The translations under genes were made by a program, and so were the position numbers. A DNA stretch of 64,000 bases from Streptantibioticus_A sp037034305 (GTDB lineage: Bacteria > Actinomycetota > Actinomycetes > Streptomycetales > Streptomycetaceae). Positions 42,695 to 51,015 of this stretch are shown piece after piece. The notes beneath the pieces are model-generated. The model worked only from the letters and a program-made list of their open reading frames with translations. It did no database searches and was not told the origin of the DNA. Positions within the stretch are counted from its first letter, which is position 1. The number at the start of each line of letters is the position of its first letter. The stretch lies in assembly GCA_037034305.1 (NCBI GenBank), contig JBAGJY010000010.1, positions 186,001-250,000 of the forward strand. The letters are read 5' to 3'.

Positions 42695-44461
42695 GTGGCA
42701 GCCCACGACGACGACATCAACCGTGGCAACCGGCCCGCACGGGGTTCGGAGGACCCCGCGAGCCAGGTGGCCTTTCTTGAGCAGGAGATCGCCGTCCTGC
42801 GCCGCAAGCTCGCCGACTCTCCGCGTCACACGAGGATTCTCGAGGAGCGGATCGTCGAGCTGCAGACCAATCTGGCAGGTGTGTCCGCACAGAACGAACG
42901 GCTGGCCAACACCCTTCGCGAGGCCCGCGACCAGATCGTGGCCCTCAAGGAGGAAGTGGACCGGCTCGCCCAGCCGCCCGCCGGATTCGGCGTGTTCCTG
43001 CAGGCGAACGACGACGGTACGGCCGACATCTTCACCGGCGGCCGCAAGCTGCGGGTGAACGTGAGCCCCACCGTCGAGCTCGATGAACTCCAGCGCGGTC
43101 AGGAGCTCATGCTCAACGAGGCGCTCAACGTGGTTTCGGCCATGGAGTTCGAGCGTGTCGGTGAGATCGTCACCCTCAAGGAGATCCTTGAGGACGGCGA
43201 ACGGGCCCTGGTGATAGGGCACACCGACGAGGAGCGGGTGGTCCGGCTCGCCGAGCCGCTGCTCGACATCAACATCCGCGCCGGTGACGCCCTGCTGCTC
43301 GAGCCCCGGTCAGGTTACGTCTACGAGGTCGTGCCCAAGAGCGAGGTCGAGGAACTCGTCCTCGAGGAAGTGCCCGACATCGACTACAACAAGATCGGCG
43401 GGCTGGGGAACCAGATCGAGTTGATCCGCGACGCGGTGGAACTCCCTTACCTGTACCCGGACCTGTTTAAGGAACACGAACTGCGCCCGCCCAAGGGCGT
43501 GCTGCTCTACGGCCCGCCCGGCTGCGGCAAGACGCTCATCGCCAAGGCGGTGGCCAACTCCCTTGCCAAGAAGGTCGCCGAGGTCACTGGGCAGCCCGCG
43601 GGCAAGAGCTACTTCCTGAACATCAAGGGCCCCGAACTGCTGAACAAGTACGTCGGCGAGACCGAGCGGCACATCCGCCTGGTCTTCCAACGGGCCCGGG
43701 AGAAGGCCAGCGAGGGCACCCCGGTCATCGTCTTCTTCGACGAGATGGAGTCGCTGTTCCGCACCCGCGGATCCGGTGTCAGCTCGGACGTGGAGAACAC
43801 CATCGTCCCGCAGCTGCTCGCCGAGATCGACGGTGTGGAGGGGCTGGAGAACGTCATCGTCATCGGCGCCTCCAACCGCGAGGACATGATCGACCCGGCC
43901 ATCCTGCGCCCCGGCCGCCTCGATGTGAAGATCAAGATCGAGCGTCCGGACGCGGAGGCGGCCAAGGACATCTTCTCCAAGTACCTGACGGACACGCTGC
44001 CGCTGCACGCCGAGGACCTCTCCGAGCACGGCGGCTCGCCGGAGGCGACGATCGGCGCGATGATCCAGTCCGTGGTCGAGCGGATGTACGCCGAGACGGA
44101 GGAGAACCGCTTCCTCGAAGTCACCTACGCCAACGGTGACAAGGAGGTCCTGTACTTCAAGGACTTCAACTCCGGCGCCATGATCCAGAACATCGTGGAC
44201 CGGGCGAAGAAGATGGCGATCAAGGACTTCCTCGACCACGACCAGAAGGGCATCCGCGTCTCCCACCTGCTCTCCGCCTGCGTGGACGAGTTCAAGGAGA
44301 ACGAGGACCTGCCCAACACCACCAACCCGGACGACTGGGCCCGCATCTCCGGCAAGAAGGGCGAGCGCATCGTCTTCATCCGGACGCTGGTCACCGGCAA
44401 GCAGGGCGCCGACACCGGCCGCTCGATCGACACCGTGGCCAACACCGGGCAGTACCTGTAG
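42695..44461 (+). CDS. arc: Proteasome-activating AAA ATPase ARC (Mpa homologue)
   Basis: 588 residues. Hexameric ring that binds Pup through its N-terminal coiled coils and threads pupylated proteins into the 20S core. Order: coiled coil 25-92, two OB folds about 95-220, AAA module with Walker A GPPGCGKT (273-280), Walker B VFFDE (346-350) and the pore-facing region after YFLNIKGPELLNKYVG. It ends in GQYL, the C-terminal motif that docks into the proteasome alpha ring. GTG start with AGGAGG eight bases upstream; an earlier GTG at 42686 is too close to that site. Confidence 0.97.
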   Translation: MAAHDDDINRGNRPARGSEDPASQVAFLEQEIAVLRRKLADSPRHTRILEERIVELQTNLAGVSAQNERLANTLREARDQIVALKEEVDRLAQPPAGFGVFLQANDDGTADIFTGGRKLRVNVSPTVELDELQRGQELMLNEALNVVSAMEFERVGEIVTLKEILEDGERALVIGHTDEERVVRLAEPLLDINIRAGDALLLEPRSGYVYEVVPKSEVEELVLEEVPDIDYNKIGGLGNQIELIRDAVELPYLYPDLFKEHELRPPKGVLLYGPPGCGKTLIAKAVANSLAKKVAEVTGQPAGKSYFLNIKGPELLNKYVGETERHIRLVFQRAREKASEGTPVIVFFDEMESLFRTRGSGVSSDVENTIVPQLLAEIDGVEGLENVIVIGASNREDMIDPAILRPGRLDVKIKIERPDAEAAKDIFSKYLTDTLPLHAEDLSEHGGSPEATIGAMIQSVVERMYAETEENRFLEVTYANGDKEVLYFKDFNSGAMIQNIVDRAKKMAIKDFLDHDQKGIRVSHLLSACVDEFKENEDLPNTTNPDDWARISGKKGERIVFIRTLVTGKQGADTGRSIDTVANTGQYL

Positions 44462-44469
44462 GACGGCAG

Positions 44470-44514
44470 CCGGCTGCGGGTACCGGAACTCCGGTACCCG
44501 CAGCCGGACGCTTT
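44470..44514 (+). terminator. Intrinsic terminator of arc
   Basis: A 17-bp perfect stem (44470-44486 with 44491-44507), loop AACT, followed by ACGCTTTT: a rare case here with a real T run. Confidence 0.9.
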
Positions 44515-44672
44515 TCCCGGGGCTCCCAGCGGGTATCACCGGCAGGCCGCCAGACGTCCGCAAGCCGAGGAATGACTGTAATGATCTCCCCACTGCCGCC
44601 GCCGCGTTCTACGCTCGTCGGTACCGCGCCACACGGTGCCGCCGATGGGCGGAGCCGGGCAAGGAGGGCCGC

Positions 44673-46184
44673 ATGACCGTACGGCGAGTAATGGGCATCG
44701 AGACGGAGTACGGGATCTCCGTCCCCGGCCACCCGAACGCCAATGCCATGCTCACCTCGTCCCAGATCGTCAACGCCTACGCGGCGGCGATGCACCGGGC
44801 CCGCCGCGCCCGCTGGGACTTCGAGGAGGAGAACCCGCTGCGGGACGCCCGCGGCTTCGACCTGGCGCGCGAGTCGGCCGATTCCAGCCAGCTCACGGAC
44901 GAGGACATCGGTCTGGCCAACGTGATCCTCACCAACGGCGCCAGGCTCTACGTGGACCACGCCCACCCCGAGTACAGCGCCCCCGAGGTCACCAACCCGC
45001 GCGACGCGGTGCTCTGGGACAAGGCGGGGGAGCGGATCATGGCCGAGGCCGCCGAGCGGGCCGCCCAGCTGCCCGGCGCGCAGCCGATCCACCTGTACAA
45101 GAACAACACCGACAACAAGGGCGCGTCCTACGGCACGCACGAGAACTACCTGATGAAGCGGGAGACCCCGTTCTCGGACATCGTGCGGCACCTGACGCCC
45201 TTCTTCGTCTCCCGGCAGGTCGTCACCGGCGCGGGCCGGGTCGGCATCGGGCAGGACGGCGGTGAGCACGGCTTCCAGATCAGCCAGCGGGCCGACTACT
45301 TCGAGGTCGAGGTGGGCCTGGAGACCACGCTCAAGCGCCCCATCATCAACACCCGGGACGAGCCGCACGCCGACGCGGAGAAGTACCGCCGACTGCATGT
45401 GATCATCGGTGACGCAAACCTCTCGGAGATCTCCACGTACCTCAAGCTGGGCACCACCTCGCTGGTCCTGTCCATGATCGAGGACGGCTTCATCGCCGTG
45501 GACCTCGCGGTGGACCAGCCGGTGCGCACCCTGCACCAGGTCTCCCACGACCCCACGCTGCGACGGCTGATCACGCTGCGCAACGGCCGCACGCTGACCG
45601 CCGTGCAGTTGCAGATGGAGTACTTCGAGCTGGCCCGCAAGTACGTCGAGGACCGGTACGGCACCGACGCCGACGAGCAGACCAGGGACGTGCTGACCCG
45701 CTGGGAGGACGTCCTGGGGCGGCTGGAGACCGACCCGATGAGCCTGTCCGGGGAACTGGACTGGGTGGCCAAGCGCGAGCTGCTGGAGGGCTACCGCAGG
45801 CGGGACGGCATCGACTGGGACGCGGCCCGGCTGCACCTGGTGGACCTCCAGTACGCCGACGTCCGCCCCGACAAGGGCCTGTACAACCGCCTGGTGGCCC
45901 GCGGACGGATGAAGCGGCTACTGGACGAGCCCGCCGTCTCCAGGGCCCGTATCAAGCCCCCGGAGGACACCAGGGCGTACTTCCGCGGCCGCTGCCTGGA
46001 GCAGTACGCGGACGACGTGGCCGCCGCCTCGTGGGACTCGGTCATCTTCGACCTGCCCGGGCGTGACTCGCTGCAACGGGTGCCCACCCTGGAACCGCTG
46101 CGGGGCACCCGCAACCACGTCAAGGAGCTGCTGGACCGCTGCCGTACCGCGGAGGACCTGGTACGGGTGTTGTCGGGGGGCTGA
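44673..46184 (+). CDS. dop: Pup deamidase / depupylase Dop
   Basis: 503 residues of the carboxylate-amine ligase-like family. Dop converts the C-terminal Gln of Pup to Glu and also removes Pup from substrates. Active-site Glu10 (GIETEYG) and Asp95 (RLYVDHAHPEY) are present, and residues 38-77 form the Dop-loop that distinguishes it from PafA. NTDNKGASYGTHENYL and IINTRDEPHAD bind nucleotide. AAGGAGG precedes the ATG. Its substrate gene pup follows. Confidence 0.97.
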   Translation: MTVRRVMGIETEYGISVPGHPNANAMLTSSQIVNAYAAAMHRARRARWDFEEENPLRDARGFDLARESADSSQLTDEDIGLANVILTNGARLYVDHAHPEYSAPEVTNPRDAVLWDKAGERIMAEAAERAAQLPGAQPIHLYKNNTDNKGASYGTHENYLMKRETPFSDIVRHLTPFFVSRQVVTGAGRVGIGQDGGEHGFQISQRADYFEVEVGLETTLKRPIINTRDEPHADAEKYRRLHVIIGDANLSEISTYLKLGTTSLVLSMIEDGFIAVDLAVDQPVRTLHQVSHDPTLRRLITLRNGRTLTAVQLQMEYFELARKYVEDRYGTDADEQTRDVLTRWEDVLGRLETDPMSLSGELDWVAKRELLEGYRRRDGIDWDAARLHLVDLQYADVRPDKGLYNRLVARGRMKRLLDEPAVSRARIKPPEDTRAYFRGRCLEQYADDVAAASWDSVIFDLPGRDSLQRVPTLEPLRGTRNHVKELLDRCRTAEDLVRVLSGG

Positions 46185-46295
46185 AACCGCACGGTTACGG
46201 GAATCATCCGGGTGGCTCCCGGACGTTGAACCAGTTGGAAGTACGTGAGCGAGGGTCCGCGAGTTCCGCGAGATCACCGGAGAACAGGGCCGATG

Positions 46296-46329
46296 TCAGA
46301 CCCGGCTTGTAGGGTCTGATCTTGTAGGG
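46296..46329 (+). promoter_or_regulatory. pup promoter region with dyad and direct repeat
   Basis: TCAGACCC (46296-46303) and GGGTCTGA (46312-46319) form an 8-bp dyad with an eight-base spacer that includes the start of the TAGGGT -10. CTTGTAGGG is repeated at 46306 and 46321, 15 bases apart. GTAGGGTCTGA is shared with the arc promoter. Confidence 0.45.
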
Positions 46330-46365
46330 CATGCAAACCGAGCGGGCGATCGGGGTGAGGTGTAC

Positions 46366-46581
46366 ATGGCTACCAAGGACACCGGCGGACAGCAGAGGGC
46401 CACGCGTTCCACCGAGGAGGTCGAGGAGACCGCCCCGGAGGCGCAGTCCTCCGATGACCTCAAGGAGCGCCAGGAGAAGCTCTCGGACGACGTGGACTCG
46501 GTTCTGGACGAGATCGACGACGTCCTCGAGGAGAACGCCGAGGACTTCGTGCGGTCGTTCGTGCAAAAGGGCGGGCAGTAG
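46366..46581 (+). CDS. pup: Prokaryotic ubiquitin-like protein Pup
   Basis: 71 residues from the ATG (a GTG two codons earlier is less likely given GAGG at 46357). Intrinsically disordered, rich in Glu/Asp, with the helix-forming segment LKERQEKLSDDVDSVLDEID that binds the ARC coiled coil and the invariant end FVQKGGQ. The C-terminal Gln must be deamidated by Dop before PafA can attach Pup to lysines. It lies between dop and prcB. Confidence 0.98.
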   Translation: MATKDTGGQQRATRSTEEVEETAPEAQSSDDLKERQEKLSDDVDSVLDEIDDVLEENAEDFVRSFVQKGGQ

Positions 46582-46733
46582 CCGCTCTGCCGTCCGTCCC
46601 GCATCCGGCGCCCAGGTTCCGGAGGCGGGACGGATGACTGGCACGGCCAGGGGTAAGGTCCGTGGCAAGTGATCGAAACCGGCCGCTCCCCGGGGAGAGG
46701 GAGACGGCTCGCAGTCATCGTGGAAGGAAACGT

Positions 46734-47579
46734 GTGGAAGCCAACACTCGTAGTACCGGGCGTCTGCCGGCGGCCTTCCTGACGCCTGGTTCGTCGTCCT
46801 TCATGGACTTCCTCGGCGAGCACGCGCCGGACCTGCTGCCCGGCAACCGGACGCTGCCGCCCGTCCAGGGCGCGCTGGAGATCCCGCACGGGACGACGAT
46901 CGTGGCGGCCACGTTCTCCGGCGGCGTGGTACTCGCCGGTGACCGTCGGGCGACGATGGGCAACGTCATCGCGCAGCGCGACATCGAGAAGGTCTTCCCG
47001 GCCGACGAGTACTCCGCGGTCGGCATCGCGGGAACCGCGGGCCTGGCCGTCGAGATGGTCAAGCTGTTCCAACTGGAGCTGGAGCACTACGAGAAGATCG
47101 AGGGCGCCGCGCTCTCCCTGGAGGGCAAGGCGAACCGGCTGTCCACGATGATCCGCGGCAACCTCGGCATGGCGATGCAGGGCCTCGCGGTGGTGCCGCT
47201 GTTCGCCGGGTACGACACGGACCGCGAGAAGGGCCGGATCTTCTCCTACGACGTGACCGGCGGCCGTTCCGAGGAGCACGGCTTCGCGGCCACAGGCTCC
47301 GGTTCGGTCTTCGCCCGCGGCTCGCTCAAGAAGCTCTACCGCAAGGAGCTGACGGAGCAGCAGGCGGTCACCGCGGTCGTCCAGTCGCTGTACGACGCGG
47401 CTGACGACGACTCGGCCACCGGCGGCCCGGACATCGCCCGGCAGATCTATCCGATCGTCACCGTCATCACCGACGAGGGCTTCCGGCGGCTCACCGAGGC
47501 CGAGGCGTCGGAGATCGCCCGGGCGGTCCACGAGCGGCGTCTGGAGGAGCCGGACGGCCCCCGCGCCGCGCTCTTGTAA
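46734..47579 (+). CDS. prcB: Proteasome beta subunit PrcB
   Basis: 281 residues from a GTG with AAGGA upstream. A 53-residue propeptide (containing FMDFLGEHAPDLLPG) is removed before Thr54 in HG-TTIVAATF, which becomes the catalytic N-terminal nucleophile; the supporting Asp (GDRRAT) and Lys (KVFPADEYS) follow. N-terminal nucleophile hydrolase forming the two inner rings of the 20S core. The longer frame to 46662 is in the pup-prcB gap and is not conserved. Confidence 0.97.
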   Translation: MEANTRSTGRLPAAFLTPGSSSFMDFLGEHAPDLLPGNRTLPPVQGALEIPHGTTIVAATFSGGVVLAGDRRATMGNVIAQRDIEKVFPADEYSAVGIAGTAGLAVEMVKLFQLELEHYEKIEGAALSLEGKANRLSTMIRGNLGMAMQGLAVVPLFAGYDTDREKGRIFSYDVTGGRSEEHGFAATGSGSVFARGSLKKLYRKELTEQQAVTAVVQSLYDAADDDSATGGPDIARQIYPIVTVITDEGFRRLTEAEASEIARAVHERRLEEPDGPRAALL

Positions 47580-47629
47580 CGGTCGGATCCGGGATACATC
47601 CCACTCAGACAGAAAGGGACGGATAGCCG

Positions 47630-48376
47630 GTGTCGACGCCGTTCTACGTCTCACCCCAGCAGGCCATGGCGGATCGCGCCGAATACGCCCGTAAGGGCAT
47701 CGCGCGCGGTCGCAGCGTCGTCGTCCTGCAGTACACCGACGGAATCCTCTTCGTCGCCGAGAACCCGTCCCGCGCGCTGCACAAGGTCAGCGAGATCTAC
47801 GACCGCATCGCCTTCGCCGCGGTCGGCAAGTACAACGAGTTCGAGAACCTGCGGATCGGCGGCGTCCGCTACGCCGACCTACGGGGTTACACCTACCACC
47901 GCGAGGATGTGACCGCGCGGGGTCTGGCCAACGTCTACGCCCAGACGCTCGGCACCATCTTCTCCAGCGCGGCGGAGAAGCCGTACGAGGTGGAACTCAT
48001 CGTCGCCGAGGTCGGCTCGGCGCCGGAGGAGGACCAGATCTACCGGCTGCCGCACGACGGCTCCATCGTCGACGAGCACGGCGCGGTCGCGGTCGGCGGC
48101 AACTCCGACCAGATCGGCAGCTACCTCGACCAGCGGCACCGCGACGACATGACGCTCGCCGAGGCGCTGGGGCTGGCGGTGGAGTCGCTCAGCCGGGACA
48201 ACAACGGCGGTGAACGCCAGCTCACCGCCGAGCAGTTGGAGGTCGCGGTGCTTGACCGCACTCGTCCCCAGCAGCGCAAGTTCCGCCGGGTCCTCGGCCG
48301 CCAACTCACCCGACTCCTCTCGCCGGAGGGCGCTCCCGAGGGCGCCGAGCCGACGGAGACGGAACCGGAGGAGTAG
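47630..48376 (+). CDS. prcA: Proteasome alpha subunit PrcA
   Basis: 248 residues. Forms the outer rings and gates entry to the 20S core. The N-terminus MSTPFYVSPQQAMADRAEYA is the gating segment; RGRSVVVLQYTDGILFVAENPSRALHKVSEIYDRIAFA read in part is the alpha-subunit core that replaces the catalytic Thr of beta subunits. The last 20 residues are acidic (EGAEPTETEPEE) and probably disordered. 50 bp after prcB, co-transcribed. Confidence 0.97.
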   Translation: MSTPFYVSPQQAMADRAEYARKGIARGRSVVVLQYTDGILFVAENPSRALHKVSEIYDRIAFAAVGKYNEFENLRIGGVRYADLRGYTYHREDVTARGLANVYAQTLGTIFSSAAEKPYEVELIVAEVGSAPEEDQIYRLPHDGSIVDEHGAVAVGGNSDQIGSYLDQRHRDDMTLAEALGLAVESLSRDNNGGERQLTAEQLEVAVLDRTRPQQRKFRRVLGRQLTRLLSPEGAPEGAEPTETEPEE

Positions 48377-48440
48377 TCCGCGCGCCCCCCTCCCCGGCGC
48401 GGGGGAGCGCTCAGCCTCCCCATGGCGTGCGGCTTTCGGC

Positions 48441-48479
48441 GGCGTGGCCGCGGCGGGTCCGGCCCCGCCGGGCCACGCC
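48441..48479. terminator. Hairpin between convergent prcA and the LacI gene
   Basis: Outer arms GGCGTGGCC (48441-48449) and GGCCACGCC (48471-48479) and inner arms CGGCGGG/CCCGCCG (48451-48457 with 48464-48470), with one bulged G. The same 224-bp gap holds a weaker CTCCCC/GGGGAG hairpin at 48390-48407. Confidence 0.7.
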
Positions 48480-48600
48480 GCCGCAGTTCCGCACCGGTGC
48501 GGCGGACTCCTACGCGGCCCACGCCCCGAAGTGCCGGGCGCGGCCCGGGAGTTGGGGCGGTCCGGGATTCCGGGGCCGGCCCGCTCCCGGAAGGGTCCCC

Positions 48601-49635
48601 TCAATCCCTCGCGGGAGCCGCCGTCGTGCCGCGTATGGCCAGGTGGACAGGGAGGACGTCGGGGGGCTCGGGCGGGTGGCCGTCCAGCGCCGCCAGCAGG
48701 GCGGACATGCCGCGGGCGCCGACCTCGTCGGCGGGCAGCTGGACCGTGGTGAGCTCCGGCTCCACCGCCGTGGCGAGCGCCAGATCGTCGAAGCCGGTGA
48801 CGGACACGTCCTCCGGCACCCGCAGCCCCAGCCGCCGTACCGCCTTGCAGGCGCCCACGGCCAGCACATCGTCGTCGCAGACCAGGGCGGTCGGCCGGGG
48901 ACCGGGCGCGGTGAGCGCCCGCCGGGCCGCCCGCAGGCCCTCCTCGACGCTCAGCCCGGCGGGCTCGCGGCCCGGCGACGCGCCGGGCAGGCCGTCGACC
49001 GCGGCGTCGAAGGCGCGCCGCCGTACCTGGAAGGTCCAGGAGTCCACCGCCGCCGTGACGTGTGTGATCCGCCGATGGCCCAGCGCGCCCAGATGGTCCA
49101 TCACCTGGCGCATGCCGTCGGCGAGGTCGGGGTTGACGGTGGCCGCCGCCCCGGCCGCCCCGGGTTCGCTGTCCAGCATCACCAGTGGCAGCCCGGCCGT
49201 CCCGGCCGCCGGATCGCCGCTGATCGCGTCCAGCGCCTCGACCGCCATGGACGAGGCGATCACCCCGTCCAGCGCCGCCCGTGCGGAACCGAACGGATCG
49301 GGCGCCGGGCCGACGCCTTCCGGGGAGGGGTAGAGCACCACGCCGAAACCATGGCACGCCGCGACCCGCGCCGCGCCGGTGTAGACCCGGGCGAAGTAGT
49401 CGTTGGTGAGCGCGGGCACCACCAGCAGCGCGGTCCTGGTCCGGCCCAGCCGTAGGTTGCGGGCGGCGAGATTCGGCCGGTATCCGAGCTCGACTGCGGC
49501 CGACCGAACCGCCTGCGCGGTGCGCTGCGAGACCCGGCCGTGCCACTTGTCGCCCAGCACCAGCGACACCGTGGCCTGGGAGACGCCCGCGGCGCGTGCG
49601 ACATCCCGGGAGGTCGGACGGTCGGTCCCGGTCAC
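48601..49635 (-). CDS. LacI-family transcriptional regulator
   Basis: 344 residues from a GTG. HTH at residues 9-30 (SRDVARAAGVSQATVSLVLG) and hinge (RTAQAVRSAAVELGYRPNLAARNL), then a periplasmic-binding-like effector domain with the usual GFDDLALATAVEPELTTVQ near the end. It is divergent from an MFS transporter gene, with an operator-like repeat between them, so it probably controls that transporter. It is inserted between prcA and pafA; no link to pupylation is evident. Confidence 0.92.
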   Translation of the reverse strand: MTGTDRPTSRDVARAAGVSQATVSLVLGDKWHGRVSQRTAQAVRSAAVELGYRPNLAARNLRLGRTRTALLVVPALTNDYFARVYTGAARVAACHGFGVVLYPSPEGVGPAPDPFGSARAALDGVIASSMAVEALDAISGDPAAGTAGLPLVMLDSEPGAAGAAATVNPDLADGMRQVMDHLGALGHRRITHVTAAVDSWTFQVRRRAFDAAVDGLPGASPGREPAGLSVEEGLRAARRALTAPGPRPTALVCDDDVLAVGACKAVRRLGLRVPEDVSVTGFDDLALATAVEPELTTVQLPADEVGARGMSALLAALDGHPPEPPDVLPVHLAIRGTTAAPARD

Positions 49636-49687
49636 CGGTTCATGTCCCTTCTGCGTCCCGCGGCTGGACCCGCGGCGAGCGCGATGC

Positions 49688-49715
49688 TACGTATGACGGG
49701 TAAGTTATACGTAAC
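49688..49715. promoter_or_regulatory. Operator-like inverted repeat between the LacI and MFS genes
   Basis: TACGTATGAC (49688-49697) and GTTATACGTA (49704-49713) are inverted copies matching at 9 of 10 positions around GGGTAA; the second arm extends to GTTATACGTAAC. It is the only AT-rich patch in the 123-bp divergent gap. Confidence 0.55.
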
Positions 49716-49758
49716 ACTAGCCAGGGCGGAAGGACCGCCCGCAAAGAACGGGGAGGGT

Positions 49759-51006
49759 ATGGCCACGGCGTACCTGGAGCTGCTGCGCACGCGGTACGCG
49801 ATACGGCTGCTGGGCGGAACGCTCATCGGGCGGCTGCCGAACGCCACCGCCGCGTTGGCGGTCGTGCTTTTCACCCGCGCCCACGGCGGCAGTTACACCC
49901 TCGCCGGGGCGCTGTCCGCGGTCTACGGGCTGGGCACCGCGATCGGCCAGCCCGCCCTCGGCCGCCTGGTCGACAAGCGCGGCCAGCCGAGGGTGATGCT
50001 CGGCGGGGCGGTGGTCTCCGCCGCCGCCATGACCGCGTTCGCCGTCATGGGCCCGGACCCGCTAGCCGCGGCCTGCGCCGCGATGGCCGTGGCGGGCGTG
50101 GCCACCCCGCCGCTGGAGGGCGGGCTGCGCGCCCTGTGGCCCAGCGTGCTGGACCGGGGGGAGCAGGTGCACAGCGCGTACGCGCTGGACGCCGCCGCGC
50201 AGGAGGTGATGTACGCGGTCGGCCCGCTGCTGGTCACCCTGCTGGTCGCCGCCGCCTCCACCGCCGCCGCGCTGGTCGGGCTGTCGCTGATCGGCGTCGC
50301 CGGAACGCTGCTGGTCGTCACCACCGAACCGTCCCGCCGCTGGCGGGCCGCCGAGCGAGAGGCGCACTGGCTGGGGCCGCTGCGCTCGCCCGGGCTGCTC
50401 GCGCTGCTGGGCTCGTTCTTCTTCGTGGGCCTGGCGCTCGGTTCCATAGCGGTGGCGGCGGTCGCCTACGCCGACGCGCACGGCGGTGGGATGGTCTCCA
50501 GCTATCTGCTCTCCGCGCTGGGCGCCGGGGCGCTGGTCGGCGGTGTGGTCTACGGCGCGGTGCGCTGGTCCGGGGCGCCGGAGCGCAGGCTGCGGGCGCT
50601 GATGCTGTGTCTCGCGCTCGCCTACGTACCGCTGGTGACCGTGCCCGGCGTGTCCGCTATGACTGCTCTGTCTGGCTTGTCCGGTCTGTTCCTCGCGCCG
50701 TGTCTCGCCTGCGCCTTCCTGGTGGTGGACCGGCACGCCCCGGCGGGCACCGTGACCGAGGCGTTCTCCTGGCTGGTCACCGCCTTCGGGGTGGGCGCCT
50801 CGGTGGGTACGGCGGCGGCCGGACCGGCCGCGCAGTACGGTGGCGTACCGGCCGGGTTCGCGGTCGCTGGGGCCGGTGGGGTCGTCGCGCTGCTGGTGCT
50901 GCTGGCGGGCGGCCGGGTGCTCGCTGCCCCAATCGCGGGGCGCCGACCGGAAAATGATCGAATCGACGCCGCCGAACCCGGTTTCAGTGAGACGCATCGG
51001 GCGTAA
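49759..51006 (+). CDS. MFS transporter
   Basis: 415 residues with about 12 hydrophobic segments. ATG with GGGAGGG upstream. The motif-A-like loop between helices 2 and 3 reads GRLVDKRGQPRVML. No specificity motif is recognised; the half-sequence resembles actinobacterial drug or metabolite efflux proteins. It is divergent from the LacI gene. Its stop codon lies within the -10 of pafA. Confidence 0.88.
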   Translation: MATAYLELLRTRYAIRLLGGTLIGRLPNATAALAVVLFTRAHGGSYTLAGALSAVYGLGTAIGQPALGRLVDKRGQPRVMLGGAVVSAAAMTAFAVMGPDPLAAACAAMAVAGVATPPLEGGLRALWPSVLDRGEQVHSAYALDAAAQEVMYAVGPLLVTLLVAAASTAAALVGLSLIGVAGTLLVVTTEPSRRWRAAEREAHWLGPLRSPGLLALLGSFFFVGLALGSIAVAAVAYADAHGGGMVSSYLLSALGAGALVGGVVYGAVRWSGAPERRLRALMLCLALAYVPLVTVPGVSAMTALSGLSGLFLAPCLACAFLVVDRHAPAGTVTEAFSWLVTAFGVGASVGTAAAGPAAQYGGVPAGFAVAGAGGVVALLVLLAGGRVLAAPIAGRRPENDRIDAAEPGFSETHRA

Positions 51007-51009
51007 TGT
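51004..51009 (+). promoter_or_regulatory. -10 hexamer TAATGT of leaderless pafA
   Basis: Overlaps the stop codon of the MFS gene and ends six bases before the pafA ATG; no ribosome site is present. Confidence 0.55.
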
Positions 51010-51015
51010 TCAGTC

